From: Sediminibacterium ginsengisoli
GTDB lineage: Bacteria > Bacteroidota > Bacteroidia > Chitinophagales > Chitinophagaceae
Assembly (NCBI GenBank): GCA_945860335.1
Contig: CAMAQW010000031.1
Coordinates: forward strand, 1-12,550
DNA: 12,550 nt
Direction: 5' to 3'
Made by a program: the position numbers and the translations under genes
The notes under the pieces: model-generated
Seen by the model: the letters and a program-made list of their open reading frames with translations, nothing else
What the model was told of the DNA's origin: nothing
The model's database searches: none
Part shown: piece by piece, positions 1-7,378 of the stretch
How the letters are laid out: each line of letters starts with the position of its first letter
Position numbering within the stretch: the first letter of the stretch is position 1

Positions 1-270
1 TATCATGGAGTTGCAACGCCCATTACAATTGATAATTCGAATTATTTATTTAGCGGTTTAGAAGGTGCTATCGAAGTTGGACGTTACCATAGTTGGGTTG
101 TTTCCAATAAAAACTTACCTGATGTATTACGAGTAACGGCCACCGATGAAAACGGACTAATTATGGCCATCGAGCACACCTCATATGATGTTTGCGGTGT
201 TCAATTTCATCCGGAAAGTGTATTAACGCCATGTGGCGAAGCGGTTATTAAAAACTGGTTATTAAAATGA
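1..270 (+). CDS. trpG: Anthranilate synthase glutamine amidotransferase subunit, 3' end only
   Basis: The window opens inside this gene; reading frame 1 gives 89 C-terminal residues ending at TGA 268-270. TrpG is the class I glutaminase that supplies ammonia to TrpE, which makes anthranilate from chorismate. In the fragment, GRYHSW (residues 27-32) and GVQFHPES (66-73) are typical of the TrpG/PabA family. His70 and Glu72 of the latter complete the Cys-His-Glu catalytic triad; the Cys-bearing half lies upstream of the window. The stop overlaps the trpD start as ATGA (267-270), which suggests translational coupling. The enzyme may also serve PabB in folate synthesis, as TrpG/PabA proteins do in some bacteria, but position next to trpD favours TrpG. 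trpE is expected just upstream and cannot be seen here. Confidence 0.93.
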   Translation, partial: YHGVATPITIDNSNYLFSGLEGAIEVGRYHSWVVSNKNLPDVLRVTATDENGLIMAIEHTSYDVCGVQFHPESVLTPCGEAVIKNWLLK

Positions 271-1262
271 AAAAGATTCTACAATATTTATTTGAACACA
301 AAACACTCTCTAGGGAAGCAGCTAAAGAGTTACTGCTTTCTATGTCTTCTGGGGCCTACAACGATAGTGAATTGGCGTCACTGATGACGGTATTTTTAAT
401 GCGCAGTATTACCATTGCAGAGTTGCAAGGGTTTAGAGATGCACTGCTTGAACTTGCCGTTCCTATTCAATTAGGAGGGGGTCATGAATTATTAGATATT
501 GTAGGTACAGGGGGAGACGGTAAAAACACGTTCAATATTTCTACACTTTCTTGTTTTATTGTTGCGGGTGCTGGTCAAAAAGTTGCCAAGCATGGTAACT
601 ATGGGGCAAGTACCATTAGTGGGTCATCCAATGTCATGGAGCAGCTAGGGTATGTATTTAAAAATGACGAAAATGCGTTACAAAAAGAATTAGACGCCGC
701 CAATATTTGTTTTTTGCATGCACCACTTTTTCATCCAGCGCTTAAACTGGTTGGACCTATCAGAAAAAACCTGGGTGTTCGTACTTTTTTTAATATGCTA
801 GGACCACTCGTAAATCCGGCAAAACCTGCGCATCAGCTCATTGGTGTATACAGTTTAGAAATGGCTAGAATTTACCATTATCTGTTACAAGAAGAAGGCA
901 TTAATTATACCATCATTCATGGACTGGATGGCTATGATGAAATTTCATTAACAAGTGATACAAAAATATTTACAGCAAAAGGAGAGCGTATTGTTTCTGC
1001 GAATGAGCTTGGTAAAAGAATTGTTTTTCCAGAAGATTTAGCGGGTGGAGATACCGTAGAAGCTTCGGCCCAAATATTTTTAAAAATCATAAAAGGAGAA
1101 GGAACGATGGCGCAAAACGCAGTTGTGCTTGCCAACGCAGCAGCTGCTTTATTTGCGACTCAAAAATACAATACCTACAATGATGCCTATGCAGCAGCGG
1201 TAGAAAGTTTGGATAGTCAAAAAGCGTATCAAGCTTTAGAACAATTAATTGCAGTTCAATAG
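267..1262 (+). CDS. trpD: Anthranilate phosphoribosyltransferase
   Basis: This enzyme transfers the phosphoribosyl group of PRPP to anthranilate, the second committed step to tryptophan, in the cytoplasm. The 331-residue length is normal for the family. Visible motifs are the glycine-rich PRPP loop GTGGDGKNTFNIST (residues 80-93), KHGN (108-111) leading into the Bacteroidota-like SGSSNVMEQLG, the FFNMLGPLVNPA stretch (174-185), and the Mg-binding acidic pair Asp224-Glu225 in GLDGYDEIS. The ATG at 267 shares the ATGA junction with the trpG stop, and the N-terminal helix typical of TrpD begins immediately, so this start is well supported. The gene is a separate cistron, not fused to trpG as in Escherichia coli. 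trpC follows after one nucleotide. Confidence 0.97.
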   Translation: MKKILQYLFEHKTLSREAAKELLLSMSSGAYNDSELASLMTVFLMRSITIAELQGFRDALLELAVPIQLGGGHELLDIVGTGGDGKNTFNISTLSCFIVAGAGQKVAKHGNYGASTISGSSNVMEQLGYVFKNDENALQKELDAANICFLHAPLFHPALKLVGPIRKNLGVRTFFNMLGPLVNPAKPAHQLIGVYSLEMARIYHYLLQEEGINYTIIHGLDGYDEISLTSDTKIFTAKGERIVSANELGKRIVFPEDLAGGDTVEASAQIFLKIIKGEGTMAQNAVVLANAAAALFATQKYNTYNDAYAAAVESLDSQKAYQALEQLIAVQ

Positions 1263-1263
1263 T

Positions 1264-2061
1264 ATGAATATATTAGATCAAATTATTGCCCGTAAAAGGG
1301 AAGAGGTAGCGGATCAAAAACTGCTTGTATCAGAATCGGTATTACAACAAATGCCCTTTTTTAAAGCGCCTGTTTTGTCCATGTCTTCCTATTTAACAAT
1401 GCCCGGAAAAACGGGTATCATCGCCGAATTTAAAAGGAAGTCGCCAAGTAAAGGAATCATTAACAATACAGCAACTGTTAAAGATGTAACAGCGGCTTAC
1501 TCGGCCCATGGTGCTTCTGGGCTTTCCGTTTTAACAGACACTGATTTTTTTGGTGGAACCCTGCAAGATCTTACTACTGCAAGGTTGCATGAAACGCCCA
1601 TTTTGCGTAAAGATTTTATGGTAGATCCCTATCAAATTATAGAAGCTAAAGCCTATGGTGCTGATGTGATTTTATTAATTGCTGCCTGCCTTACGCCATT
1701 AGCTGTTAAAGAGCTCGCTACCGTTGCAAAAGATATTGGGCTAGAAGTGTTACTTGAAATTCATACTTCTGACGAGTTGGAACATGTATGTGATGGTATC
1801 GATATGGTTGGAATCAATAATCGTAACCTTAAAACTTTTGAAGTGGATCTTGCACATTCTATTGCGCTTGCTAAAATGTTGCCGGCTCATTTACCAAAAA
1901 TTGCAGAGAGTGGCATCAGTAATGTGTCTACCATTCTTGAACTAAAAAAAGAAGGGTTTGATGGTTTTTTAATTGGAGAAAATTTTATGAAAACAGTGGA
2001 TCCTGCAGCAGCATTTGAAGCTTTTGTAGCTGATTTAAAAAAACAGGAAAATGAAAATTAA
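1264..2061 (+). CDS. trpC: Indole-3-glycerol phosphate synthase
   Basis: This (beta/alpha)8-barrel enzyme closes the ring of 1-(carboxyphenylamino)-deoxyribulose phosphate to indole glycerol phosphate. The protein is 265 residues and not fused to TrpF. Catalytic positions known from the Sulfolobus enzyme are all present: Glu55 and Lys57 in IIAEFKRKSPSKG, the general-acid Lys116 in ILRKDF, Glu165 in LLEIH, Asn185 and Arg187 in GINNRN, and Glu215-Ser216 in IAESGIS. The phosphate-binding end LIGENFM (237-243) is intact. I chose the ATG at 1264, one base after the trpD stop; an in-frame TTG at 1249 would add five residues inside trpD and is unlikely. The last 11 nt overlap trpF. Confidence 0.97.
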   Translation: MNILDQIIARKREEVADQKLLVSESVLQQMPFFKAPVLSMSSYLTMPGKTGIIAEFKRKSPSKGIINNTATVKDVTAAYSAHGASGLSVLTDTDFFGGTLQDLTTARLHETPILRKDFMVDPYQIIEAKAYGADVILLIAACLTPLAVKELATVAKDIGLEVLLEIHTSDELEHVCDGIDMVGINNRNLKTFEVDLAHSIALAKMLPAHLPKIAESGISNVSTILELKKEGFDGFLIGENFMKTVDPAAAFEAFVADLKKQENEN

Positions 2062-2692
2062 AGTATGTGGCATTACTAATATAGATGAGGCCCTTGCTTT
2101 AAGTAAAGCGGGTGTAAATTATGTTGGATTTATTTTTTACCCGGCTTCAAAGCGTTATGCACTGCATACACTAAGCCTTGATCAAATTAAAAGCGTTCAG
2201 TTGCCCGGGGTTTTAAAAGTTGGTGTATTTGTGAATGAACCTTTAGAAAAGGTTATTGCTACAGCTACAGAATCGGGGCTTGATATGGTGCAGCTTCATG
2301 GAGATGAAACGCCTAACTATTGTAAAGAAATGGCCAATCATTACCCTGTCATTAAAGCATTTAGAATTTCAGAAACAGATGACGTTGCTTATAAAATTTC
2401 CGAATATCTAGAAGACATTGACTATTTATTATTTGATACTACTTCAAGTGTTTATGGCGGGTCTGGTATTTCATTTGATTGGAAAAAACTTGCTAATGCT
2501 ACTGGTCAAAAACCTTATTTTTTAAGTGGCGGCATTGGCCCGGATGATGTTTCTAAAATCACTTCATTTGTACAGTCTGATACAGCAGGTAATTGTACCG
2601 CAGTAGATGTTAACAGTAAGTTTGAAACGGCACCAGGACAAAAAAACATACAACTATTACAATCTTTTATTCCTACCATTAAAGCGTTATAA
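2051..2692 (+). CDS. trpF: Phosphoribosylanthranilate isomerase
   Basis: TrpF catalyses the Amadori rearrangement of phosphoribosylanthranilate and is a small (beta/alpha)8 barrel. At 213 residues it has the usual single-domain length. The catalytic Cys6 sits in KVCGIT at the first strand, and the catalytic Asp129 in LLFDTTSSVYGGSG. VQLHGDE (80-86) is the family hallmark, and the phosphate-binding loops FLSGGIGPDDV (158-168) and VDVNSKFETAPGQ near the C terminus are present. The ATG lies within the end of trpC (11-nt overlap, different frame), which implies coupled translation. A separate HisA is encoded in the same block at 5252-5971, so there is no need for a bifunctional PriA-type isomerase here. 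trpB starts two nucleotides after the stop. Confidence 0.97.
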   Translation: MKIKVCGITNIDEALALSKAGVNYVGFIFYPASKRYALHTLSLDQIKSVQLPGVLKVGVFVNEPLEKVIATATESGLDMVQLHGDETPNYCKEMANHYPVIKAFRISETDDVAYKISEYLEDIDYLLFDTTSSVYGGSGISFDWKKLANATGQKPYFLSGGIGPDDVSKITSFVQSDTAGNCTAVDVNSKFETAPGQKNIQLLQSFIPTIKAL

Positions 2693-2694
2693 AT

Positions 2695-3885
2695 ATGCAA
2701 CAAACATTTACAAATCCAAACGAGCATGGTTATTACGGGGATTTTGGCGGTGCCTTTATTCCAGAAATGTTATTTGCGAATGTGGCACAACTTAAAAGCC
2801 AGTATTTACAAATCATGGATGATGAAGATTTTAAAAATGAGGTGAACGATCTTTTGCATCATTATGTGGGCCGGCCAACGCCATTATTTTTAGCCAAACG
2901 TTTGAGTGAACAATATGGAACAACGATTTATTTAAAAAGAGAAGATTTATGTCATACGGGGGCGCATAAAATAAACAATACCATTGGTCAAATTATTCTT
3001 GCTCAAAAGCTTGGTAAAACACGCATTATCGCGGAAACAGGTGCTGGACAACACGGTGTGGCAACAGCAACGGTTTGTGCATTAAAAGGGATGGAGTGTA
3101 TTGTTTACATGGGTGAGAAAGATATTGAAAGGCAGGCGCCCAATGTGGCGCGAATGCGTATGTTAGGCGCTACAGTAGTGCCGGCAACTAGTGGTAGTAA
3201 AACATTAAAAGATGCCACCAACGAAGCTATCAGGGATTGGATTAATAATCCTACCAATACCCATTATATTATTGGTAGTGTGGTTGGGCCTCATCCGTAT
3301 CCCGATATGGTAGCCCGTTTTCAAAGTGTGATCAGTGCGGAAATCCGTAAGCAATTACTAGCGCAAACCGGCACCGAACTGCCAACGCATGTTATTGCTT
3401 GTGTGGGTGGTGGTAGCAATGCTGCTGGTGCTTTTTATCATTTTTTAGAAGAGCCTTCGGTACAAATTGTAGCAGTAGAAGCTGCTGGCCATGGGGTGCA
3501 AACCAACATGAGTGCCGCTACTACACAACTTGGTACACCCGGAATATTACATGGAAGTAAAAGTTTATTAATGCAAACACCAGATGGTCAGGTAATTGAG
3601 CCGCACAGTATTTCGGCGGGCTTAGACTATCCTGGTATTGGCCCCATGCATGCAAACTTGTATTCATCGGGAAGAGGTTTGTTTTTAAGTGCCACAGATG
3701 ATGAAGCCATGGATGCTGCTTTTCATGTCAGTAAAACAGAAGGGATTATTCCAGCTCTAGAAACTGCACATGCTTTTGCAGCACTCGATCAAATAAAATG
3801 GAAGCCCACCGATACCGTTGTTATTTGTTTGAGTGGAAGAGGTGATAAAGATTTATCTACGTACATGCAAAAATTAGATTCATGA
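2695..3885 (+). CDS. trpB: Tryptophan synthase beta chain
   Basis: TrpB is the pyridoxal-phosphate enzyme that joins indole to serine to form tryptophan, working in an alpha2-beta2 complex with TrpA. The 396-residue length is typical of the main TrpB1 type. The PLP Schiff-base lysine is Lys92 in GAHKINNTIGQ. ETGAGQHGVATAT forms the substrate carboxylate loop, GGGSNAAG binds the cofactor phosphate (commonly GGGSNAIG, a conservative change), and SAGLDYPGIGP and LSGRGDKD near the C terminus are standard. The N-terminal YYGDFGGAFIPE stretch confirms the start. The stop overlaps the trpA start as ATGA (3882-3885), giving the tight trpB-trpA coupling expected for partners made in equal amounts. Confidence 0.98.
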   Translation: MQQTFTNPNEHGYYGDFGGAFIPEMLFANVAQLKSQYLQIMDDEDFKNEVNDLLHHYVGRPTPLFLAKRLSEQYGTTIYLKREDLCHTGAHKINNTIGQIILAQKLGKTRIIAETGAGQHGVATATVCALKGMECIVYMGEKDIERQAPNVARMRMLGATVVPATSGSKTLKDATNEAIRDWINNPTNTHYIIGSVVGPHPYPDMVARFQSVISAEIRKQLLAQTGTELPTHVIACVGGGSNAAGAFYHFLEEPSVQIVAVEAAGHGVQTNMSAATTQLGTPGILHGSKSLLMQTPDGQVIEPHSISAGLDYPGIGPMHANLYSSGRGLFLSATDDEAMDAAFHVSKTEGIIPALETAHAFAALDQIKWKPTDTVVICLSGRGDKDLSTYMQKLDS

Positions 3886-4658
3886 CAAGACTAAAAAAAT
3901 TATTTAATACCAAGTCATCAAAAGTATTAAACGTATACTGCACGGCTGGTTATCCGGCACTAGATAGTACACTTCCTATCATCGCTGCACTCGAAAAAAA
4001 TGGTGCTGATTTAGTGGAGTTGGGTATGCCATATTCTGATCCATTAGCTGATGGGCCAGTGATACAGGAGAGTGGCGCTAGAGCGCTTGAAAATGGCATG
4101 TCTATTGAGGTTTTGTTTGATCAATTAAAATCATTAAGAGACACTAGTAATATACCTGTGGTGCTCATGGGTTATATGAATCCAGTGTTGCAATATGGTT
4201 TCGAAAAATTTTGTGCAGCAGCTGCAGCTGTGGGGGTGGATGGCCTTATTTTACCAGACATGCCTGCCTACGAGTTTGAAGCCAGCTATGGTGCAATTGT
4301 AAAAAAGCACGGGCTAGATTTTATATTTTTAGTAACGCCCGAAACACCCACTGAGCGTATTGTATATCTGGATTCCTTAAGTTCTGGTTTTTTATATGCA
4401 GTAAGTGCATCAGCTACAACAGGCTCTGCACTTAATTTTGATGCAGTTGATACCTATCTGCAAAAACTAAAACAGATGCAATTAATCAATCCTATTTTAG
4501 TTGGTTTTGGTGTAAAAGATGCGGCTTCATTTGAACTGGCTTCGAGGCATACGGCTGGCGCTATTATTGGGTCTGCGTATATTAAAGCGCTTGAAAATAG
4601 TGTAGACGTTACATCCACTACCGCTCAATTTTTATCATCTGTAATTGGTCAAAAGTAA
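3882..4658 (+). CDS. trpA: Tryptophan synthase alpha chain
   Basis: TrpA cleaves indole glycerol phosphate to indole and glyceraldehyde 3-phosphate and channels the indole to TrpB. It is a 258-residue (beta/alpha)8 barrel. The catalytic Glu46 and Asp57 are visible in VELGMPYSDPLADGP, equivalent to Glu49 and Asp60 of the Escherichia coli protein. GLILPDMP (121-128) is the strand-4 motif. Loop 6 reads VSASATTGS, which keeps the threonine equivalent to Thr183 (here Thr180) but lacks the Arg-Ala-Gly found in enterobacterial TrpA. The phosphate-binding end AGAIIGSAYIK is intact. The start is fixed by the ATGA overlap with trpB. This is the last trp gene; hisH begins one base after its stop, with no room for an intergenic terminator or promoter. 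Confidence 0.97.
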   Translation: MTRLKKLFNTKSSKVLNVYCTAGYPALDSTLPIIAALEKNGADLVELGMPYSDPLADGPVIQESGARALENGMSIEVLFDQLKSLRDTSNIPVVLMGYMNPVLQYGFEKFCAAAAAVGVDGLILPDMPAYEFEASYGAIVKKHGLDFIFLVTPETPTERIVYLDSLSSGFLYAVSASATTGSALNFDAVDTYLQKLKQMQLINPILVGFGVKDAASFELASRHTAGAIIGSAYIKALENSVDVTSTTAQFLSSVIGQK

Positions 4659-4659
4659 T

Positions 4660-5250
4660 ATGAATGTTGCTATCGTAAAATACAATGCAGGAAACATATT
4701 ATCTGTAACCTACGCACTTGAAAGGCTTGGTGTTAGCGCAGTTGTTACTGACAATGTGGAGCTATTGCAAAAAGCGGATCGTATTATTTTTCCGGGTGTT
4801 GGGGAGGCTAGTACTGCTATGACTTACTTAAAGGAAAGAAATTTAGATACCGTTATTAAATCATTGGAGCAGCCTGTACTAGGCATTTGTTTAGGCATGC
4901 AGTTGTTATGTTCCTATTCCGAAGAAAACAACACAACTTGTTTATCTGTATTTGATGAATCTGTTGTTTCTTTTTTACCCAATGGAACCGATAAAATCCC
5001 GCAGGTGGGATGGAATACAATAAGTGAGTATGGGTCACCATTGTTTAATGGCTTGGCGCCTGATGCTTATTGTTATTTTGTACACGGATATTATGCAGCT
5101 CTTGGACCTGACACTATAGCTACTACCCATTATATATTACCATACAGTGCAGCACTTCAAAAAAATAATTTTTATGGAGTTCAGTTTCATCCCGAAAAAA
5201 GCGCTGCTGTAGGAGAAAAAATATTACAAAACTTTTTAGATATTAAATAA
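4660..5250 (+). CDS. hisH: Imidazole glycerol phosphate synthase, glutaminase subunit
   Basis: HisH is the class I glutamine amidotransferase half of IGP synthase, passing ammonia through the HisF barrel to convert PRFAR into IGP and AICAR. The 196-residue protein has the complete triad: nucleophile Cys77 in GICLGMQLLC, and His177 and Glu179 in GVQFHPEKS. FPGVGEAS (44-51) builds the oxyanion-hole side, and QVGWN (115-119) and YFVHGYYA (139-146) are specific to HisH rather than TrpG or PabA. I use the ATG at 4660; an in-frame TTG at 4645 would only add five residues inside trpA. This first his gene follows trpA directly, one base away, and is followed by hisA one base later. Its partner HisF is two genes downstream. 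Confidence 0.96.
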   Translation: MNVAIVKYNAGNILSVTYALERLGVSAVVTDNVELLQKADRIIFPGVGEASTAMTYLKERNLDTVIKSLEQPVLGICLGMQLLCSYSEENNTTCLSVFDESVVSFLPNGTDKIPQVGWNTISEYGSPLFNGLAPDAYCYFVHGYYAALGPDTIATTHYILPYSAALQKNNFYGVQFHPEKSAAVGEKILQNFLDIK

Positions 5251-5251
5251 G

Positions 5252-5971
5252 ATGCAAATTATACCTGCTATAGATATTATTGATGGGAAATGTGTTCGTT
5301 TAACGCAGGGTGATTATGCGCAAAAAACCATTTACAACGAAAATCCATTGGAAGTGGCAAAAGCATTTGAAGATGCTGGAATTAAAAGGCTTCATTTGGT
5401 GGATTTAGATGGCGCTAAAGCAGGTGCTGTTAAAAACTGGAAAGTATTAGAGTCAATTGCACTGCACACAAAATTGGTGATTGATTTTGGAGGTGGTATA
5501 AAAACAGATCAGGATGTAGCACTTGTATTTGAGCGAGGTGCATCCCTAGCAACCATTGGTAGTATTGCTGTTGCCAATCCTGAACTTTTTTTAAACTGGG
5601 TAAGTACCTATGGAGCCCAAGCATTTTTTTTAGGCGCCGACGTAAAAGACAACCTTATCGCAGTAAATGGTTGGTTGAAAACTTCTGACATTTCTATCAA
5701 TGATTTCATTGGTGGGTATATTAACCAGGGAATCACCAACATTTTTTGTACAGACGTTACAAAAGATGGGCGTTTAGAAGGGCCTTCTACCGTATTATAT
5801 GAATCACTTTTATCGATGTTCCCTCAATTAAAATTAGTAGCAAGTGGTGGTGTTAGTTCGCTTCAAGATCTTGAAACGCTTGCTGGTATTGGTTGCGATG
5901 GAGCCATTGTGGGTAAGGCCATTTATGAGAACCGTATTTCACTAAAAGCTTTGCAGCAGTTTAACGCATAA
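5252..5971 (+). CDS. hisA: Phosphoribosylformimino-AICAR-P isomerase (ProFAR isomerase)
   Basis: HisA performs the Amadori rearrangement of ProFAR to PRFAR, the fourth step of histidine synthesis. The 239-residue (beta/alpha)8 barrel shows its two-fold symmetric signature: the catalytic Asp8 in IIPAIDIIDGKCVRL and Asp130 in FFLGADVKDN. FGGGIKT (79-85) and VASGGVSS towards the C terminus bind the two substrate phosphates, and the second-half motif CTDVTKDGRLEGPS (166-179) is standard. HisA and TrpF catalyse the same chemistry, and actinobacteria merge them in PriA, but here both single-function genes are present. The 9-nt gap to hisF and 1-nt gap from hisH support one transcript. Confidence 0.97.
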   Translation: MQIIPAIDIIDGKCVRLTQGDYAQKTIYNENPLEVAKAFEDAGIKRLHLVDLDGAKAGAVKNWKVLESIALHTKLVIDFGGGIKTDQDVALVFERGASLATIGSIAVANPELFLNWVSTYGAQAFFLGADVKDNLIAVNGWLKTSDISINDFIGGYINQGITNIFCTDVTKDGRLEGPSTVLYESLLSMFPQLKLVASGGVSSLQDLETLAGIGCDGAIVGKAIYENRISLKALQQFNA

Positions 5972-5980
5972 CTTAAAAGT

Positions 5981-6739
5981 ATGTTAGCAAAAAGAATTAT
6001 CGCTTGTTTGGATATTAAAAATGGGAGAACCGTTAAAGGGGTCAATTTCGAAAACATTCGTGACGCAGGTGACCCTGTAGAGCTAGGTGCATTTTATGCA
6101 GCAGCCGGCATAGACGAACTTGTTTTTTTAGACATCACAGCCACCAACGAAAAACGTAAAACACTCGCAGATCTAGCTAAAAAAATTGCAGCCGTTATTA
6201 ATATTCCATTTACGGTGGGAGGCGGCGTTGCTAGTATTGAAGACGTGCGCGTACTGCTCCAAAATGGTGCAGATAAAATAGCCGTCAATTCTGCAGCATT
6301 TAAAAATCCGGAACTTGTGTCAGCATTAGCAAAGGAGTTTGGCAGCCAGTGTATTGTGGTGGCGATTGATACCAAACAAGAAGCGGATGGTGAATGGTAT
6401 GTGTATTTAAATGGAGGCACAGTAGCTACCAAAACAACTTGCTTGGCCTGGGCGCAAGAAGTGGCAAAGCTCGGTGCTGGCGAAATTCTTTTAACCTCTA
6501 TGAACCATGATGGTACCAAGGCAGGCTTTGCTTTAGATATTACAAGTGCCGTTTCAAAATCAGTTGCTATACCGGTTATTGCATCGGGGGGTGGCGGAAC
6601 GATGGCGCATTTTGAGGATGTATTTACAAAGGGTGCCGCAGATGCTGCTTTGGCAGCCAGTATCTTTCATTTTAAGGAAATTGAAGTACATGCTTTAAAA
6701 TCATATTTATTAGACAAAGGCTTGCCAATTAGGCTTTAA
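5981..6739 (+). CDS. hisF: Imidazole glycerol phosphate synthase, cyclase subunit
   Basis: HisF is the synthase/cyclase barrel that receives ammonia from HisH and produces imidazole glycerol phosphate and AICAR. At 252 residues it has the standard length. The catalytic aspartates are Asp11 in RIIACLDIKNGRTVKG and Asp130 in CIVVAIDTK, the positions known from the Thermotoga enzyme. FTVGGGVASIED (77-88) and VIASGGGGTMAHF are the paired phosphate-binding loops, and LLTSMNHDGTK is the strand-6 HisF motif that separates it from HisA. It is homologous to HisA, its immediate upstream neighbour, consistent with the classic duplication origin of the pair. A 21-nt AT-rich gap without an obvious site leads to hisIE. 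Confidence 0.97.
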   Translation: MLAKRIIACLDIKNGRTVKGVNFENIRDAGDPVELGAFYAAAGIDELVFLDITATNEKRKTLADLAKKIAAVINIPFTVGGGVASIEDVRVLLQNGADKIAVNSAAFKNPELVSALAKEFGSQCIVVAIDTKQEADGEWYVYLNGGTVATKTTCLAWAQEVAKLGAGEILLTSMNHDGTKAGFALDITSAVSKSVAIPVIASGGGGTMAHFEDVFTKGAADAALAASIFHFKEIEVHALKSYLLDKGLPIRL

Positions 6740-6760
6740 TTTTTACTTTTACTACCAATT

Positions 6761-7363
6761 ATGTTAGATAACATTGATTTTTCAAAATATACAGATGGAC
6801 TTGTGCCCGCCATTGTTCAAGATATTGAAACCAGCAAGGTTTTAATGCTTGGATTTATGAATGCAGCTGCTATTAAAACAACTCTTTCAACCAAAAAAGT
6901 TACTTTTTTTAGTAGGTCTAAAAATAGGCTTTGGACAAAGGGAGAGGAGAGTGGTCACTTTTTGAATTACAAAGAAATGTTACTTGATTGTGATGCCGAC
7001 ACGCTTTTAATTAAAGCAGTTCCGGTTGGGCCTACTTGCCATAACGGAACGGATACATGCTGGGGGGAAGAAAACAATTCGGCTCATTTTTTAAGCTATT
7101 TAGAAACAGTTATTGCGAGTCGTAAAAATGATAGCCCTGAAACTTCTTATGTGGCTTCTTTGTTTTCTAAAGGGATTAATAAAATAGCGCAGAAAGTGGG
7201 TGAAGAAGCAGTAGAACTTGTGATTGAATCTAAAGATGACAATGATTTATTGTTTTTAAATGAAGCCTCTGATTTGCTTTTTCATTATTTAATTTTATTA
7301 CAGGCAAAAGGATACAGTTTGCAGGATGTCATTGAAATATTAAAAAATAGACACAAAAAATAG
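6761..7363 (+). CDS. hisIE: Bifunctional phosphoribosyl-AMP cyclohydrolase / phosphoribosyl-ATP pyrophosphatase
   Basis: This fusion carries out steps two and three of histidine synthesis. The N-terminal HisI domain (about residues 1-105) opens the adenine ring of PR-AMP; its Zn and Mg ligands are visible as DCDAD (76-80, with Cys77) and Cys93 and Cys100 in PVGPTCHNGTDTCW. SRSKNRLWTKGEESGH (51-66) is a HisI hallmark. The C-terminal HisE domain (about 110-200) belongs to the MazG-like all-alpha pyrophosphatases, with SYVASLFSKG and the metal-binding KVGEEAVELVIE (145-156). The HisI-HisE order and 200-residue length match common bacterial fusions. This is the last his gene in the window; hisG, hisD, hisC and hisB are not adjacent. 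The TlpA-like gene starts 15 nt downstream. Confidence 0.96.
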   Translation: MLDNIDFSKYTDGLVPAIVQDIETSKVLMLGFMNAAAIKTTLSTKKVTFFSRSKNRLWTKGEESGHFLNYKEMLLDCDADTLLIKAVPVGPTCHNGTDTCWGEENNSAHFLSYLETVIASRKNDSPETSYVASLFSKGINKIAQKVGEEAVELVIESKDDNDLLFLNEASDLLFHYLILLQAKGYSLQDVIEILKNRHKK

Positions 7364-7378
7364 ACTCAAATATTTATT

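Noticed and set aside
1249..1263. Upstream in-frame TTG start for trpC (and the same for hisH at 4645 and the receptor at 8860)
   Set aside because: Each adds a few residues not expected in the family, two of them inside the preceding gene, while an ATG at the normal N terminus follows directly.
4433..4440. TAATTTTG inside trpA as an internal Bacteroidota -7 promoter element for the his genes
   Set aside because: It fits TAnnTTTG, but no TTG/TTTG element lies at the expected distance upstream, and such octamers arise by chance in AT-rich coding sequence.
2051..5971. PriA-like bifunctional isomerase replacing TrpF or HisA
   Set aside because: Both single-function genes are present with their own specific catalytic residues.
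6094..6519. A 141-codon open frame on the minus strand inside hisF
   Set aside because: It lies wholly within a well-supported hisF on the opposite strand, shows no recognisable motif, and its composition follows from hisF codons.
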